The translations under genes were made by a program, and so were the position numbers. A DNA stretch of 64,000 nt from Maricaulis sp. (GTDB taxonomy: Bacteria > Pseudomonadota > Alphaproteobacteria > Caulobacterales > Maricaulaceae): assembly GCA_002692855.1 (NCBI GenBank), contig NZMJ01000119.1, positions 18,365 to 82,364 on the forward strand. Reading direction: 5' to 3'. The notes under the pieces are model-generated. The model ran no database searches. It was given only the letters and a program-made list of their open reading frames with translations, and was not told where the DNA came from. Below are positions 1-9,381 of the stretch, in pieces; the first letter of the stretch is position 1; each line of letters starts with the position of its first letter.

Positions 1-469
1 CCTCTTCCCCCATGCGCCCGAACCAGCACACGCGGTAAGTCAGGACATTGCCTTCCGGGTCGGTGCCCATCTCGTCGACAACCGTGGTCTCCCCATCGCG
101 ATCGCAAAAGGCGTAGTCGGAGTTTTCCCCGTCGCTGAGGCGGAAGGCATGCACCGCGAAGTCGAGCGAATAGTCGGACGGATTTCCCTCAGCATAGGTC
201 AGCAGCGCGTCCAGTTCGGGGGTTAGCCGCGCGATGACCCTGTCGCGATCAGAAAGCGAAAAGACATCGAAGGGCGAATTGGCGAACACCGCCTCGCTCA
301 CCCGGACCAGCGCGCGCGCCGTGTTCTCGGCGCCGGGATCAAGTTCCAGTTCGCCGGGGACATCTTCCAGGTCGTCGACCATGCCATCGACGCTGCGCAT
401 CACCTGTTCGGCGACCACCTCGCCCTGTTGCTGCACCAGAAGCGCAGCCGCCATAACCAGCTCGATCAT
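1..469 (-). CDS. Hypothetical protein, C-terminus cut by window edge
   Basis: The frame is open from an ATG at 469 to the window edge, giving about 156 visible codons. A GGGAGG ribosome-binding site (475-480 on the opposite strand) sits 5 nt upstream and decides the start. The N-terminus has a short hydrophobic run (ELVMAAALLV) too brief to call a signal peptide with confidence. The rest is acidic, with two cysteines in AFCDRDG and RVCWFGR late in the visible part that could form a disulfide if the protein is exported. No family is recognised. It is divergent from rlmJ; the 129-bp gap between them holds no further gene that I can see. Confidence 0.6.
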   Translation of the reverse strand, partial: MIELVMAAALLVQQQGEVVAEQVMRSVDGMVDDLEDVPGELELDPGAENTARALVRVSEAVFANSPFDVFSLSDRDRVIARLTPELDALLTYAEGNPSDYSLDFAVHAFRLSDGENSDYAFCDRDGETTVVDEMGTDPEGNVLTYRVCWFGRMGEE

Positions 470-598
470 CACATCCTCCCTGTCAGGGGCGCAGTGTGCG
501 ACGCGGGCCGGCGCGGGTCGATCCCCTGAACGGAGGGCGGTGATCGCGGCGACGTTCGCCTCTGGTGTTCGAACCGGGTTTGGCGCTAGAGGGGAGCC

Positions 599-1480
599 AT
601 GAATTATCGTCACGCCTTCCACGCCGGAAACTTCGCCGATGTCCTGAAGCACGTCGTCTTCACGCTGTGCCTCGAACATCTGAACAAGAAGCCGAAACCC
701 TACCGGGTGCTCGACACCCATGCCGGGATCGGCGCCTATGACCTGGCCGGAGACGAGGCCGCCCGCAGCCCGGAGTGGAAGGACGGTATTGCCCGCGTCC
801 TCGAGGCCGAGCGCCCGGCGGATGTTGACCGCATCCTCAAGCCCTGGCTCGACATTGTCCGCGCGATGAATTCCGGCAAGACGCTGACGGCCTATCCCGG
901 ATCGCCGGAAATCGCGCGCCGCATGACCCGGCCCGACGACCGGATCCAGCTGTGCGAACTGCACGAGGCAGACGCCCGGACGCTCGACAAGCGCTATGCG
1001 CTCGACAGCCGGATCAAGGTGGAAAAGCGTGACGGCTACAAGGCGATGGCCGGTGTCCTGCCGCCGAAGGAAAAGCGCGGCGTGGTCATTGTCGACCCGC
1101 CCTTCGAGCATCGCGACGAGATGGCCCACATGGCCGAGGCGATCAAGAAATCGCTGCCGAAATGGCCGACCGGTACCTATATTTTCTGGCGCTCGCTGAA
1201 GGACATGTGGGCATCGGAGCGCTTCGACAACGGCCTGGCCGAATGGCTGTTCGACGAGGGATTCGCGACCCCCGAAAACGTGTTGCGCGCGGATCTCTGG
1301 GTTCGCGATTTGGGTGAGGAAGGCAAGTTGCCGGGCGCCGGGATCGTCGTCGTCAATCCGCCCCACACGCTCGAAGCCGATCTGCTGATCCTCCTGCCCT
1401 GGCTGTCATCCTTGCTGCGGCAGGGCGAGGGCAATGGCTGGCGCCTTGATGGCGCGCTCGAGGAAGAACCCGAGGACTAG
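599..1480 (+). CDS. rlmJ: 23S rRNA (adenine(2030)-N6)-methyltransferase RlmJ
   Basis: Methylates N6 of A2030 in 23S rRNA using S-adenosylmethionine. The N-terminus MNYRHAFHAGNFADVLKH is the family signature. A SAM-binding segment (LDTHAGIGAYDL, residues about 39-50) and the N6-adenine methyltransferase catalytic motif DPPFE (about 166-170) are both present. Length 293 aa is close to the E. coli enzyme (about 280). The start is the ATG at 599, immediately after GGGGAGCC. Monocistronic; its stop overlaps by 4 nt the 3' end of the convergent exporter gene. Confidence 0.95.
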   Translation: MNYRHAFHAGNFADVLKHVVFTLCLEHLNKKPKPYRVLDTHAGIGAYDLAGDEAARSPEWKDGIARVLEAERPADVDRILKPWLDIVRAMNSGKTLTAYPGSPEIARRMTRPDDRIQLCELHEADARTLDKRYALDSRIKVEKRDGYKAMAGVLPPKEKRGVVIVDPPFEHRDEMAHMAEAIKKSLPKWPTGTYIFWRSLKDMWASERFDNGLAEWLFDEGFATPENVLRADLWVRDLGEEGKLPGAGIVVVNPPHTLEADLLILLPWLSSLLRQGEGNGWRLDGALEEEPED

Positions 1481-2709
1481 TCCGGCTCGCCGGTCTGGAA
1501 CAGGCGGCCCTGCTCGGTCCACAGCACGATGCCGATTGCGAGCACACCCATCGCCGCCTGCCCGGCGACGAGCGGCAGGCCGGTGCCATTGTAAAGCTGG
1601 CCGATACCCAGACCGATAATCCCGCCCATCACGCCGGTGACGAAACCGTAGGCGGCGCTGGCCGTCCCGGCGATATGCCCGACCGGCTCCATCGCCAGCG
1701 CGCTGAAATTCGCCGCGATCAGGCCCAGCAGCATCATCGAGGCCGCGAGCAGCACGGTGTAGGGGATGAAGGCGTCATAGCCCGTCAACAGGATGGCGGT
1801 ATGGGCGAGGCTGATGACGGTGAAGGCGATCAGCGCTCCGTGTGACAGGCGGCGCTGTCCCATCCGTCCGACCAGCCGCGAATTGGCAAAGCTCGTCACC
1901 GCCATCGCTCCGGCGACGGCGGAAAACGCCAGCGGAAAGGCTTCGCCGAGCGCGAAATGCACTGCGAAGACCTGCTCGGCGGAATTGAGAAAGGCGTAGA
2001 GCCCGCCGAAGAACACACCGCCCGCCAGCGTATAGCCCAGCATCAGCCGGTGCTGCGTGGTTTCCCAAAACGCCTGCATGATCGGCACGAGCTTCAGCGG
2101 CCGCCGGTGCTCAGGCCGCAGCGTCTCGGGCAGGCGGATCGTCATCCACACGGCCACGAACACCGCGAACACGAACAGGAAAACGAAAATCCAGCGCCAG
2201 GGCGCGACGAACAGGATCAGCTGGCCCAGACCCGGCGCCAGCACCGGCACGATCATGAACACGGTCATCACCATGCTCATCACCTCGGCCATGCGGCGGC
2301 CGGATGTCAGGTCGCGGGCAATGGCAACCGAGATCACGCGTGACGCCGCCGCTGTCATGCCTTGCAGGAAGCGCGCGGCCAGCAGCGTCTCGAAACTCGG
2401 CGCGGCGATGCACACCAGCGTCGCGATGAGGTAGAGGCCGAGCGCGGCCAGGAAGACGCGCTTGCGCCCGAACGCGTCGGCCAGCGGTCCATAGATCAGC
2501 TGTGCCACGCCGAACCCGATCAGGAAGGTCGAGATCACGTATTGCCGGTCGTTGGCGTTCTCGACGCCCAGGTCCGCGGCAATCGTCCCCAGTGCCGGCA
2601 GCATCATGTCGATCGACAGCGCCACCATGGCCATCATCGCGACGATCAGCGCGATCAGCTCGGCGAGCGAAACCGGCATGGGCCGCTGAGGGGCGGGGGA
2701 AGGGGACAT
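1477..2709 (-). CDS. MFS drug-resistance transporter, Bcr/CflA type
   Basis: Predicted inner-membrane proton-driven exporter of the major facilitator superfamily. The 410-residue protein has about 12 hydrophobic segments. The first helix reads SIDMMLPALG, typical of Bcr/CflA members, and the loop between helices 2 and 3 is GPLADAFGRKRV, the conserved MFS motif A. The start at ATG 2709 has only a weak upstream purine tract; ATG 2679 (MPVSLAEL) is an alternative. Substrate cannot be read from the sequence (related proteins export bicyclomycin, chloramphenicol or sulfonamides). Convergent with rlmJ, overlapping its stop by 4 nt. Confidence 0.85.
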   Translation of the reverse strand: MSPSPAPQRPMPVSLAELIALIVAMMAMVALSIDMMLPALGTIAADLGVENANDRQYVISTFLIGFGVAQLIYGPLADAFGRKRVFLAALGLYLIATLVCIAAPSFETLLAARFLQGMTAAASRVISVAIARDLTSGRRMAEVMSMVMTVFMIVPVLAPGLGQLILFVAPWRWIFVFLFVFAVFVAVWMTIRLPETLRPEHRRPLKLVPIMQAFWETTQHRLMLGYTLAGGVFFGGLYAFLNSAEQVFAVHFALGEAFPLAFSAVAGAMAVTSFANSRLVGRMGQRRLSHGALIAFTVISLAHTAILLTGYDAFIPYTVLLAASMMLLGLIAANFSALAMEPVGHIAGTASAAYGFVTGVMGGIIGLGIGQLYNGTGLPLVAGQAAMGVLAIGIVLWTEQGRLFQTGEPD

Positions 2710-2829
2710 GGGCGCGTCTCCGGCGAAATCGGACGACGCGGTGCGCCCGTCTCCGTCAGATGCGCCTCAATCGCGGATGGATCAAGAGTTCACCGATGAA
2801 GCGCGCGCGGTTCAGCGATGAATGGCGCC

Positions 2830-3927
2830 CTACACATTGAACTTGAAGTGCATGACGTCGCCGTCCTGCACCACGTAGTCCTTGCCTTCCTGGCGCAGCT
2901 TGCCAGCCTCGCGCGATCCCGCTTCGCCCTTGTTGGCGACGAAGTCGTCAAAGGCGGTCGTCTCGGCGCGGATGAAGCCCTTCTCGAAATCGCCGTGGAT
3001 CACGCCGGCGGCGCGCGGCGCGGTCCAGCCGCGCTTGATCGTCCAGGCGCGCGCTTCCTTGGGGCCGACCGTGAAATAGGTGATCAGGTCGAGAAGGTTG
3101 TACCCGGCATGGATCATCCGCGTCAGGCCGGTCTCCTCGAGGCCCAGCGCCTCGAGATAGTCCTTGCGCTCCTCGGGTGCGAGGACAGCAATCTCGGACT
3201 CGATCTTGGCCGAGATGACGACGGCAGGCGCGCCCTCGCCCTTGGCATAGTCCTCGACCCGTGCGGAGTGTTCATTGCCCGTGGCGGCGCTCTCCTCGTC
3301 GACATTGGCGATGTAGAGGACGGGCTTTGCGGTCAGTAATTGCAGCATCCGCCATTCGCGGCGCTTGTCGGCGGGCACGTCGGCGCGGCGGGCCGGGCGG
3401 CCTTCGCGCAGCTCGGCCAGCGCCAGGTCGATCAGCGCGAGCGCTTCCTTGGCTTCCTTGTCGCCGGTCTTGGCGCGCTTTTCGAGATTGGGCGAACGCT
3501 TCTCGAGGCTCTCCATGTCGGCGAGCATCAGCTCTGTCTCGACGGTCTCAAGGTCCGCGATCGGATCGACCTTGCCCTCGACATGGGTCACGTCGCCGTC
3601 TTCAAAACAGCGCAGCACGTATGCCACGGCATCGACTTCGCGAATGTTCGCCAGGAACTGGTTGCCCAGGCCCTCGCCCTTCGATGCGCCGCGAACGAGG
3701 CCGGCGATGTCGACGAAGTTCATCCGCGTCGGAATGATCTCCTTCGAGCTAGCGATCCTGGCCAGCACGTCGAGGCGCGGCTCGGGCATCGCCACGTCGC
3801 CGACATTCGGCTCGATCGTGCAGAAGGGATAGTTCGCGGCCTGAGCGGCTGCGGTCTGGGTGAGGGCGTTGAAAAGCGTCGACTTGCCCACATTCGGCAG
3901 GCCGACAATGCCGCATTTGAAACCCAT
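2830..3927 (-). CDS. ychF: Redox-responsive ribosome-associated ATPase YchF
   Basis: Obg-related P-loop NTPase that binds ATP rather than GTP and associates with ribosomes. The start is set at the second methionine ([17 protein letters not shown]), which matches the universal family N-terminus; an in-frame ATG five codons earlier (3942) is less likely. G1 is GLPNVGKST, the switch region contains DIAGLV, and the G4 position reads NVDE instead of NKxD, the change known to shift specificity to ATP. A C-terminal TGS domain follows, ending in [16 protein letters not shown]. In many alphaproteobacteria ychF lies just downstream of pth, as here, though a foreign-looking gene separates them. Confidence 0.96.
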   Translation of the reverse strand: MGFKCGIVGLPNVGKSTLFNALTQTAAAQAANYPFCTIEPNVGDVAMPEPRLDVLARIASSKEIIPTRMNFVDIAGLVRGASKGEGLGNQFLANIREVDAVAYVLRCFEDGDVTHVEGKVDPIADLETVETELMLADMESLEKRSPNLEKRAKTGDKEAKEALALIDLALAELREGRPARRADVPADKRREWRMLQLLTAKPVLYIANVDEESAATGNEHSARVEDYAKGEGAPAVVISAKIESEIAVLAPEERKDYLEALGLEETGLTRMIHAGYNLLDLITYFTVGPKEARAWTIKRGWTAPRAAGVIHGDFEKGFIRAETTAFDDFVANKGEAGSREAGKLRQEGKDYVVQDGDVMHFKFNV

Positions 3928-3973
3928 AGTGTCCTCGTTCACATTGCGCGCGTGCTTATAGAGAGGTTGGAGC

Positions 3974-4336
3974 GTGAGAGCGATAAGCGATTCAGATATC
4001 GACTACTTACGCGGATTCATTGATGAGCACCCACTTGGCTTCATCGGGTGGGGCGAGCATCAGATCCAGCTACGATACAACCGACTCCAGATTGATATTC
4101 AATGCGATTTTTTGATCGAATGGCCGGGAGGTAAGGCGCGCCGTCAGTTGCCGTTTAACGCTTCGCTTGAAGTCGGTCACCTGCTGGGAAAGCGTTTGAT
4201 AAATTTCGAATGCAATGACGAGGGGCGTCTTGTCCTTCACGCATCAGACGCGGTGCGTCTTATGGTAATTCCCGACCATCAGCCGAACGAGCATTGCGTC
4301 ATCCGAACGGACGAAAACGGCTTCGTCATTTTTTGA
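3974..4336 (+). CDS. Hypothetical protein, AT-richer than its surroundings
   Basis: A 120-residue protein starting at GTG 3974, preceded by GAGAGG (3961-3966) at a suitable spacing. No family is recognised. It is soluble-looking, with no signal peptide or membrane segment, and carries the segments DEHPLGFIGWGEHQIQLR and VIRTDENGFVIF. The DNA is visibly poorer in G+C than neighbouring genes, with runs such as ttttttga at the stop. It sits alone on the plus strand inside the otherwise minus-strand prs-rplY-pth-ychF block, so it looks like a late insertion. The string GAGAAAGTGAACGGC just after its stop recurs after the last gene of the AT-rich island at 30282. Confidence 0.6.
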   Translation: MRAISDSDIDYLRGFIDEHPLGFIGWGEHQIQLRYNRLQIDIQCDFLIEWPGGKARRQLPFNASLEVGHLLGKRLINFECNDEGRLVLHASDAVRLMVIPDHQPNEHCVIRTDENGFVIF

Positions 4337-4340
4337 CGCG

Positions 4341-4383
4341 GAGAAAGTGAACGGCCGTGCCCCCGGCGAGGGGAGCACGGCCG
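4341..4383 (-). terminator. Probable rho-independent terminator of the EF-hand gene
   Basis: A perfect 9-bp stem (CGGCCGTGC 4352-4360 with GCACGGCCG 4375-4383) is followed on the minus strand by TTCACTTTCT. The loop on that strand is C-rich (TCCCCTCGCCGGGG). A second hairpin, GGCCTC/GAGGCC (4401-4417), also with a C-rich loop, lies between it and the stop codon of the EF-hand gene at 4461. Confidence 0.6.
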
Positions 4384-4460
4384 CATCGGCACCGGTATCC
4401 GGCCTCGCGGGGAGGCCCGGGGGAGGGACGGGACCGGACCGGACGCCGATCCTCATCCGC

Positions 4461-4832
4461 CTATTGCGGGTCGGACGCGTCCGCTTCCGGTTCGTCATCG
4501 GAACCGTCGTCAAAGGTGATGCCGGTATCGGTCTCGACCTCGATTTCGGACTCCACGTCCATCGGCTCGGTCTCGATGTCCATGTCGACTTCGGTGTCGA
4601 TCTCGGCATCGGTCTCGGCCCAGACGGTGAACTCGTCTTCGCTCAAGCGGGCGTCGCCATCGGTATCGAAGGCGGCGAAGCCTTCGGCCGTCACGGCGGA
4701 ATCGACCGCGTTGACTTCTTCCAGGGTGACGAAACCGTCGCCATTGGCATCAACGACGGCGAAGTCCTGGGCGCCAGCGGCACCCGCGAGTCCGGCCGCC
4801 AGGATCGAGGCGGCAAGGAGTTTGGCTTTCAT
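4461..4832 (-). CDS. Secreted EF-hand calcium-binding protein with acidic tail
   Basis: A 123-residue protein with an N-terminal signal peptide (MKAKLLAASILAAG, probable cleavage after GAAGA). Two EF-hand loops follow: DANGDGFVTLEE (about 26-37) and DTDGDARLSEDE (about 56-67), each with Asp/Asn/Glu at the calcium-coordinating positions. The C-terminal 45 residues are almost all Asp, Glu, Thr and Ser in short quasi-repeats. The start is ATG 4832, with AAGG 9 nt upstream; an upstream TTG at 4841 is less likely. It probably acts in the periplasm or outside the cell as a calcium-binding protein. A second EF-hand gene lies 1.7 kb away on the same strand. Confidence 0.8.
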   Translation of the reverse strand: MKAKLLAASILAAGLAGAAGAQDFAVVDANGDGFVTLEEVNAVDSAVTAEGFAAFDTDGDARLSEDEFTVWAETDAEIDTEVDMDIETEPMDVESEIEVETDTGITFDDGSDDEPEADASDPQ

Positions 4833-5015
4833 CGGTAACAACCTTGATTGCCGATCGCGTCTTACCGGGCGGGACAGGGGATGCCCTGCGCGAACAGGGG
4901 GATTTCCACGCCGAAACGTGACCCTTCGCGGGCAAGGCAGGGACCTTTCAAGGACGTTGCAGGACGGTATTCGGCGTAATCGGGGCAGACGTCGAAAGGC
5001 CGGGAAAAATGCGCG

Positions 5016-5624
5016 TTAATCCGTCTCCGGTCCGGAATTTCCGGGCGCCGGCGCCAGGTGCGTGACCTTCGTCTGAAAGGCATCCACATCGCCGGCAGCG
5101 AGCAGCGGAAAGCTGCGCGCAATGGCGTCGATCAGATCGCCGGCCCACTGCTCCTCGGCCTTGGGAATGTCCGCCAGCACCCAGCCGGTGACTTTTGCCT
5201 TGTCGCCCGGATGGCCGATGCCGATCCGTCCGCGGCGAACATCGGGGCTGACATGCGCAGCAATGGAGCGCAGGCCGTTGTTGCCTGCGTGGCCGCCGCC
5301 CGCCTTCAGGCGGAACTTGCCCGGCGCGAGGTCGAGCTCGTCATGAAAAACGACAATGTCTTCGGGCGGGATCTTGTAGAAATGCGCGGCTTCCAGAACG
5401 GCGCGCCCCGCCTCGTTGTAGAAAGTCTGCGGCTTCAGCAGCAGCACTTTTACGGGGCCTTTGGGCGTATCGACACTGCCTTCGGCGGCCAGGCCCTGAA
5501 AACGCGAACGCCACGGACCGAGATTCCAGTCCGCGGCGAGCGCGTCGAGGGTCATGAACCCTATATTGTGCCGGTTGCGCGAATATTTCGCGCCGGGATT
5601 GCCGAGTCCGACGATCAACAGCAT
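5016..5624 (-). CDS. pth: Peptidyl-tRNA hydrolase
   Basis: Releases tRNA from peptidyl-tRNA dropped by stalled ribosomes. The N-terminus LLIVGLGNPGAKYSRNRHNIGF is canonical: the His in RHNIG is the catalytic base, and FHDELDL (about 95-101) carries the Asp that supports it. NNGLRSI contributes the substrate-binding Asn. Length 202 aa is normal. It is 57 bp downstream of rplY on the same strand, the usual alphaproteobacterial order rplY-pth-ychF, and is probably cotranscribed with rplY. Confidence 0.96.
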   Translation of the reverse strand: MLLIVGLGNPGAKYSRNRHNIGFMTLDALAADWNLGPWRSRFQGLAAEGSVDTPKGPVKVLLLKPQTFYNEAGRAVLEAAHFYKIPPEDIVVFHDELDLAPGKFRLKAGGGHAGNNGLRSIAAHVSPDVRRGRIGIGHPGDKAKVTGWVLADIPKAEEQWAGDLIDAIARSFPLLAAGDVDAFQTKVTHLAPAPGNSGPETD

Positions 5625-5681
5625 GTCTGCGCTCCGCCGGTTTCCGGTTTCAGCCGGGCGCTGCGGCGCGCAAGGCCGGGA

Positions 5682-6362
5682 TTAGTCTTCCGACTTGGCC
5701 TCGTCGCCTTCGCCTTCGCCGTCACCTTCGGTGGCTTCGGCATCGGTCTCATCACCGTCTTCAGCCTCGTCGCCCTCGACTTCGTCTTCCTCGAGCATCA
5801 CGCGCGCGCCTTGCAGCGTCGCGATGGTGAAGTCGCGGTCGGTGATCGTCGGGGTGACACCCTTGGGCAGGTCGATGTCCGAGATGTGGATCGAATCGCC
5901 GATTTCCTTGCCGGTGAGGTCGATGAGGATCTCTTCCGGGATCGAGCCGGCCGGGCAGGACAGTTCAACGGCGTGACGCACGACGTTCAGGACGCCGCCG
6001 CGCTTCAGCGCCGGGCAATCGTCCTGGTTGGTGAAGTGCACGGTGACTTCGACGTCGATGCGCGTGTCCTTGGTCACGCGGAACAGGTCGATGTGCAGCG
6101 GCTCGTCGGTGACCGGGTGGAACTGGACGTCCTTCGGGATGACCGGCTGCTTGTCCTTGCCATGCTCGAGGGTGACCATGTGGGACAGGAACTTGCCCGT
6201 GTGGATCGCCTTGCGCAGGACGTTGGCCCGCACCGCAATCGCGACCGCACCCTGCTCGCCGCCATAAAGAACGCCAGGCACGAAGCCATCACGGCGCGCC
6301 GCGCGGGCAGCACCAGTGCCGGTGCCTTCACGCACCTCAACGGGGAGAACGATGTCGCTCAT
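5682..6362 (-). CDS. rplY: 50S ribosomal protein L25, CTC form
   Basis: Binds 5S rRNA in the large ribosomal subunit. The N-terminal L25 domain (residues about 1-95, with REGTGTGAARAARRDGFVPG and VHFTNQDDCP regions) is followed by the TL5/CTC beta domain (about 100-190, including GDSIHISDIDLPKGV). The tail of about 35 residues is almost entirely Glu, Asp, Gly and Ala. The start is ATG 6362, with AAGGA 8 nt upstream; the TTG one codon earlier is not needed. Length 226 aa fits the CTC subfamily. First gene of the rplY-pth unit. Confidence 0.95.
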   Translation of the reverse strand: MSDIVLPVEVREGTGTGAARAARRDGFVPGVLYGGEQGAVAIAVRANVLRKAIHTGKFLSHMVTLEHGKDKQPVIPKDVQFHPVTDEPLHIDLFRVTKDTRIDVEVTVHFTNQDDCPALKRGGVLNVVRHAVELSCPAGSIPEEILIDLTGKEIGDSIHISDIDLPKGVTPTITDRDFTIATLQGARVMLEEDEVEGDEAEDGDETDAEATEGDGEGEGDEAKSED

Positions 6363-6520
6363 CAATCCGGTCCTTCGAAAAATTCCGTGTCATATACGAA
6401 CGCCGCAGTTTCCAAATTCCCGGAACCGCGGCATCCGAGGCCGCGCCAGGTCGCCCCGGCGCGTTTGAGCGGCGGCTAATAGCCGATCCGGACAAGGCGT
6501 GCAACCGTCCCGGTACGCGA

Positions 6521-6548
6521 AAAGCCGGTGCGTCGCAGCACCGGCTTT
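6521..6548 (-). terminator. Rho-independent terminator after the second EF-hand gene
   Basis: A perfect 11-bp stem (AAAGCCGGTGC 6521-6531 with GCACCGGCTTT 6538-6548), 6-nt loop, ending in CTTTTC on the minus strand, 24 nt after the stop codon at 6572. It separates the EF-hand gene from rplY, so rplY-pth needs its own promoter in 6363-6520. Confidence 0.8.
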
Positions 6549-6571
6549 CCGAACCATTCCGGGTCAATGAC

Positions 6572-7117
6572 CTAGTTGGTCATCTGCTCCGCAGAATAGG
6601 TCGACGCGATCGACATGCGATACTCGTCGAGCGTCAGGATGGCATCGCCATCGGTATTGAATTCGTCGAACCGCGCGGCATAGGCGGTGTCCGACTGCCA
6701 GTCGGCCCATTCGGACCGGGCGACAACGCCGTCCTCATTCAGGTCCATGGCGTAATAGACCTGTGCCAGCTTGTCCGAATTGGGAACTTCGATCACCGAA
6801 GCGGTCTGGACATAGGCACCATCCGTTTCATCCGGCTTCAGGCCGGTGGCGATGATCTCGCGGTCTTCGTTGTAGACGAAGGGCGTGTCGGGCTTGGGGT
6901 CGTACGACACCGGTTCATAACCTTCGCTCGACTCCGTCTTGATGACTTCGGCGTCAGCCGGGAGGTCGTCCACGAAGACAGCCGTACCACCGTGGCGGGT
7001 GGGGCTTTCACTCATATAGGCACCATCGGGATCGTCGACGATGTCGGCTTCCTGGGCGAGCGCGGCGGGGGTGATCGCCAGCGCTGCAACTGCGGTCAGC
7101 AGTGTCATGCGTTTCAT
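6572..7117 (-). CDS. Secreted EF-hand domain protein
   Basis: A 181-residue exported protein. The start is ATG 7117 (MKRMTLL), with AAGGA about 8 nt upstream; the frame is open further up but that extension has no signal-like character. The signal peptide runs to about residue 21 (ALAQ). The middle part is acidic with no recognised domain. Two EF-hand-like loops lie in the C-terminal third: DLNEDGVVARSE and NTDGDAILTLDE. Probably periplasmic or surface calcium binding; partner unknown. Flanked by prs upstream and its own strong terminator downstream, so it is likely an independent transcription unit. Confidence 0.8.
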   Translation of the reverse strand: MKRMTLLTAVAALAITPAALAQEADIVDDPDGAYMSESPTRHGGTAVFVDDLPADAEVIKTESSEGYEPVSYDPKPDTPFVYNEDREIIATGLKPDETDGAYVQTASVIEVPNSDKLAQVYYAMDLNEDGVVARSEWADWQSDTAYAARFDEFNTDGDAILTLDEYRMSIASTYSAEQMTN

Positions 7118-7263
7118 GGCTTCATTCCTTCTTGTGCAGCTGCGTCGGGGGAGCGACGCAATCGCCCCATTAACGATTGGGACGCGGCACGGTTCCGGAA
7201 TCAATCAGGCCAGCCTCCGTCTGGCGGCTGGCCTGAATTGGAAAAGCTGCAAACGAAAAAGCG

Positions 7264-8214
<951 letters not shown>

Positions 8215-8280
8215 GGCAACCTCACTTCATCCAACCCGCGGTTCCCCTATCAGAGGCAGGCGCGCAATTGAACCGTGAAT

Positions 8281-9381
8281 TCATCCGTGGGCGTCGAATC
8301 CCGGCGGAGCGGGCAGGCCGGGTGAGGAAAGGGCGATCACCTTGAACAGCGAACCCATCTGCTCGCCATCCGTTAAGCGCCACAATTGACGGGCGATTTC
8401 CTGTTTCCGGTCCGGATTGGCGCGCAGCAGGGCTGCCGCGCGGACCTCGATTCCCATCTGTGAAAGAAACTGCGCCTGCGTGACGGGACCGTGCACATCC
8501 AGCCCGGCCTCGCGCGCCGCCGCTGCGAGGCTCGCGAAGTCGACGCGTGCTGTCAGGTCCGCCGTTCCGGGTTCGCTCAGCACGTCGACCTTTTCGTGCG
8601 CCTTCAGGGCTTGCAGCGTATCCCCGGTCTCGGGTTCGGCGGGCCCATAGTCGATGAACAGGGCTCGGCCCGGATGCTGCGTGAAGCGTGCCGCCAGCGC
8701 GTCGACAACCTGCCGGTCTCCGGGCCGGATCTCGGCCAGGCTTCCATCCGCAGCATCGCGCAAGGCCGGGGCGATCAGCGCCGCGTCCTCGGGCGACAGC
8801 ACCGGCCCGGTGCCAAAGGCGAGGCGTGCGGGATCCTCCGGGTCGAGACCCACCATGCGCTCGCGCCAAGCGCCGCCGGACTTCACGGCCTGGCGGACGG
8901 GCAGGCAGTCGAGGAATTCATTGCCGAGAATGACCGCGGGACCAGCCGGGACGGATTCGATGCGGTCGGCCCAACCGGTCATCACGCCCGCTGGCGTAAG
9001 GGTCCGGCCCTGGACCATCTTGAGTGCGGCGCTCGCTTCCACCAGCGTCACATCGACCGCGTCGATGAGGCCGGGTGCGGCACGGGCTGCGCGCAGCGCG
9101 TCGGCCATCATTGCGCCGGTTCCCGGACCGAGTTCGGCGAGGCGGAAGGGCCGGGGCTGTCCCAGATCCATCCAGGCCTGGACACACCACAGCCCGATCA
9201 GTTCGCCGAACATCTGGCTGATCACCGGCGCGGTGATGAAATCCTCACCGGCCCCGATCGGGTTCTTGGTCGCGTAAAATCCGTCGCGCGGATCGAACAG
9301 GGCTTCGGCCATGAAGGCGGCCACGGAGACCGGTCCCTCGCGTCCTATTCGCTCCAGCAGCCTGTCGCCAATCGCGCTCAC
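8281..9381 (-). CDS. SAM-dependent methyltransferase, MidA/NDUFAF7 family
   Basis: Homologue of NDUFAF7/MidA, the protein arginine methyltransferase that helps assemble respiratory complex I in mitochondria; the bacterial role is less clear. The SAM-binding motif is LAELGPGTGAMMAD (about 78-91), with VILGNEFLDCLPVRQ further on, both hallmarks of this family. The start is GTG 9381, whose last two bases plus A form the lgt stop (GTGA overlap), giving 366 aa; the longer open frame reads through lgt. It is cotranscribed with lgt. In many relatives a pgeF/laccase-like gene follows this pair; here prs follows instead. Confidence 0.88.
   Translation of the reverse strand: MSAIGDRLLERIGREGPVSVAAFMAEALFDPRDGFYATKNPIGAGEDFITAPVISQMFGELIGLWCVQAWMDLGQPRPFRLAELGPGTGAMMADALRAARAAPGLIDAVDVTLVEASAALKMVQGRTLTPAGVMTGWADRIESVPAGPAVILGNEFLDCLPVRQAVKSGGAWRERMVGLDPEDPARLAFGTGPVLSPEDAALIAPALRDAADGSLAEIRPGDRQVVDALAARFTQHPGRALFIDYGPAEPETGDTLQALKAHEKVDVLSEPGTADLTARVDFASLAAAAREAGLDVHGPVTQAQFLSQMGIEVRAAALLRANPDRKQEIARQLWRLTDGEQMGSLFKVIALSSPGLPAPPGFDAHG

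Noticed and set aside
4862..5015. Possible short minus-strand gene between pth and the EF-hand gene
   Set aside because: The open frame overlaps pth out of frame and has no start with a ribosome-binding site; treated as leader DNA.
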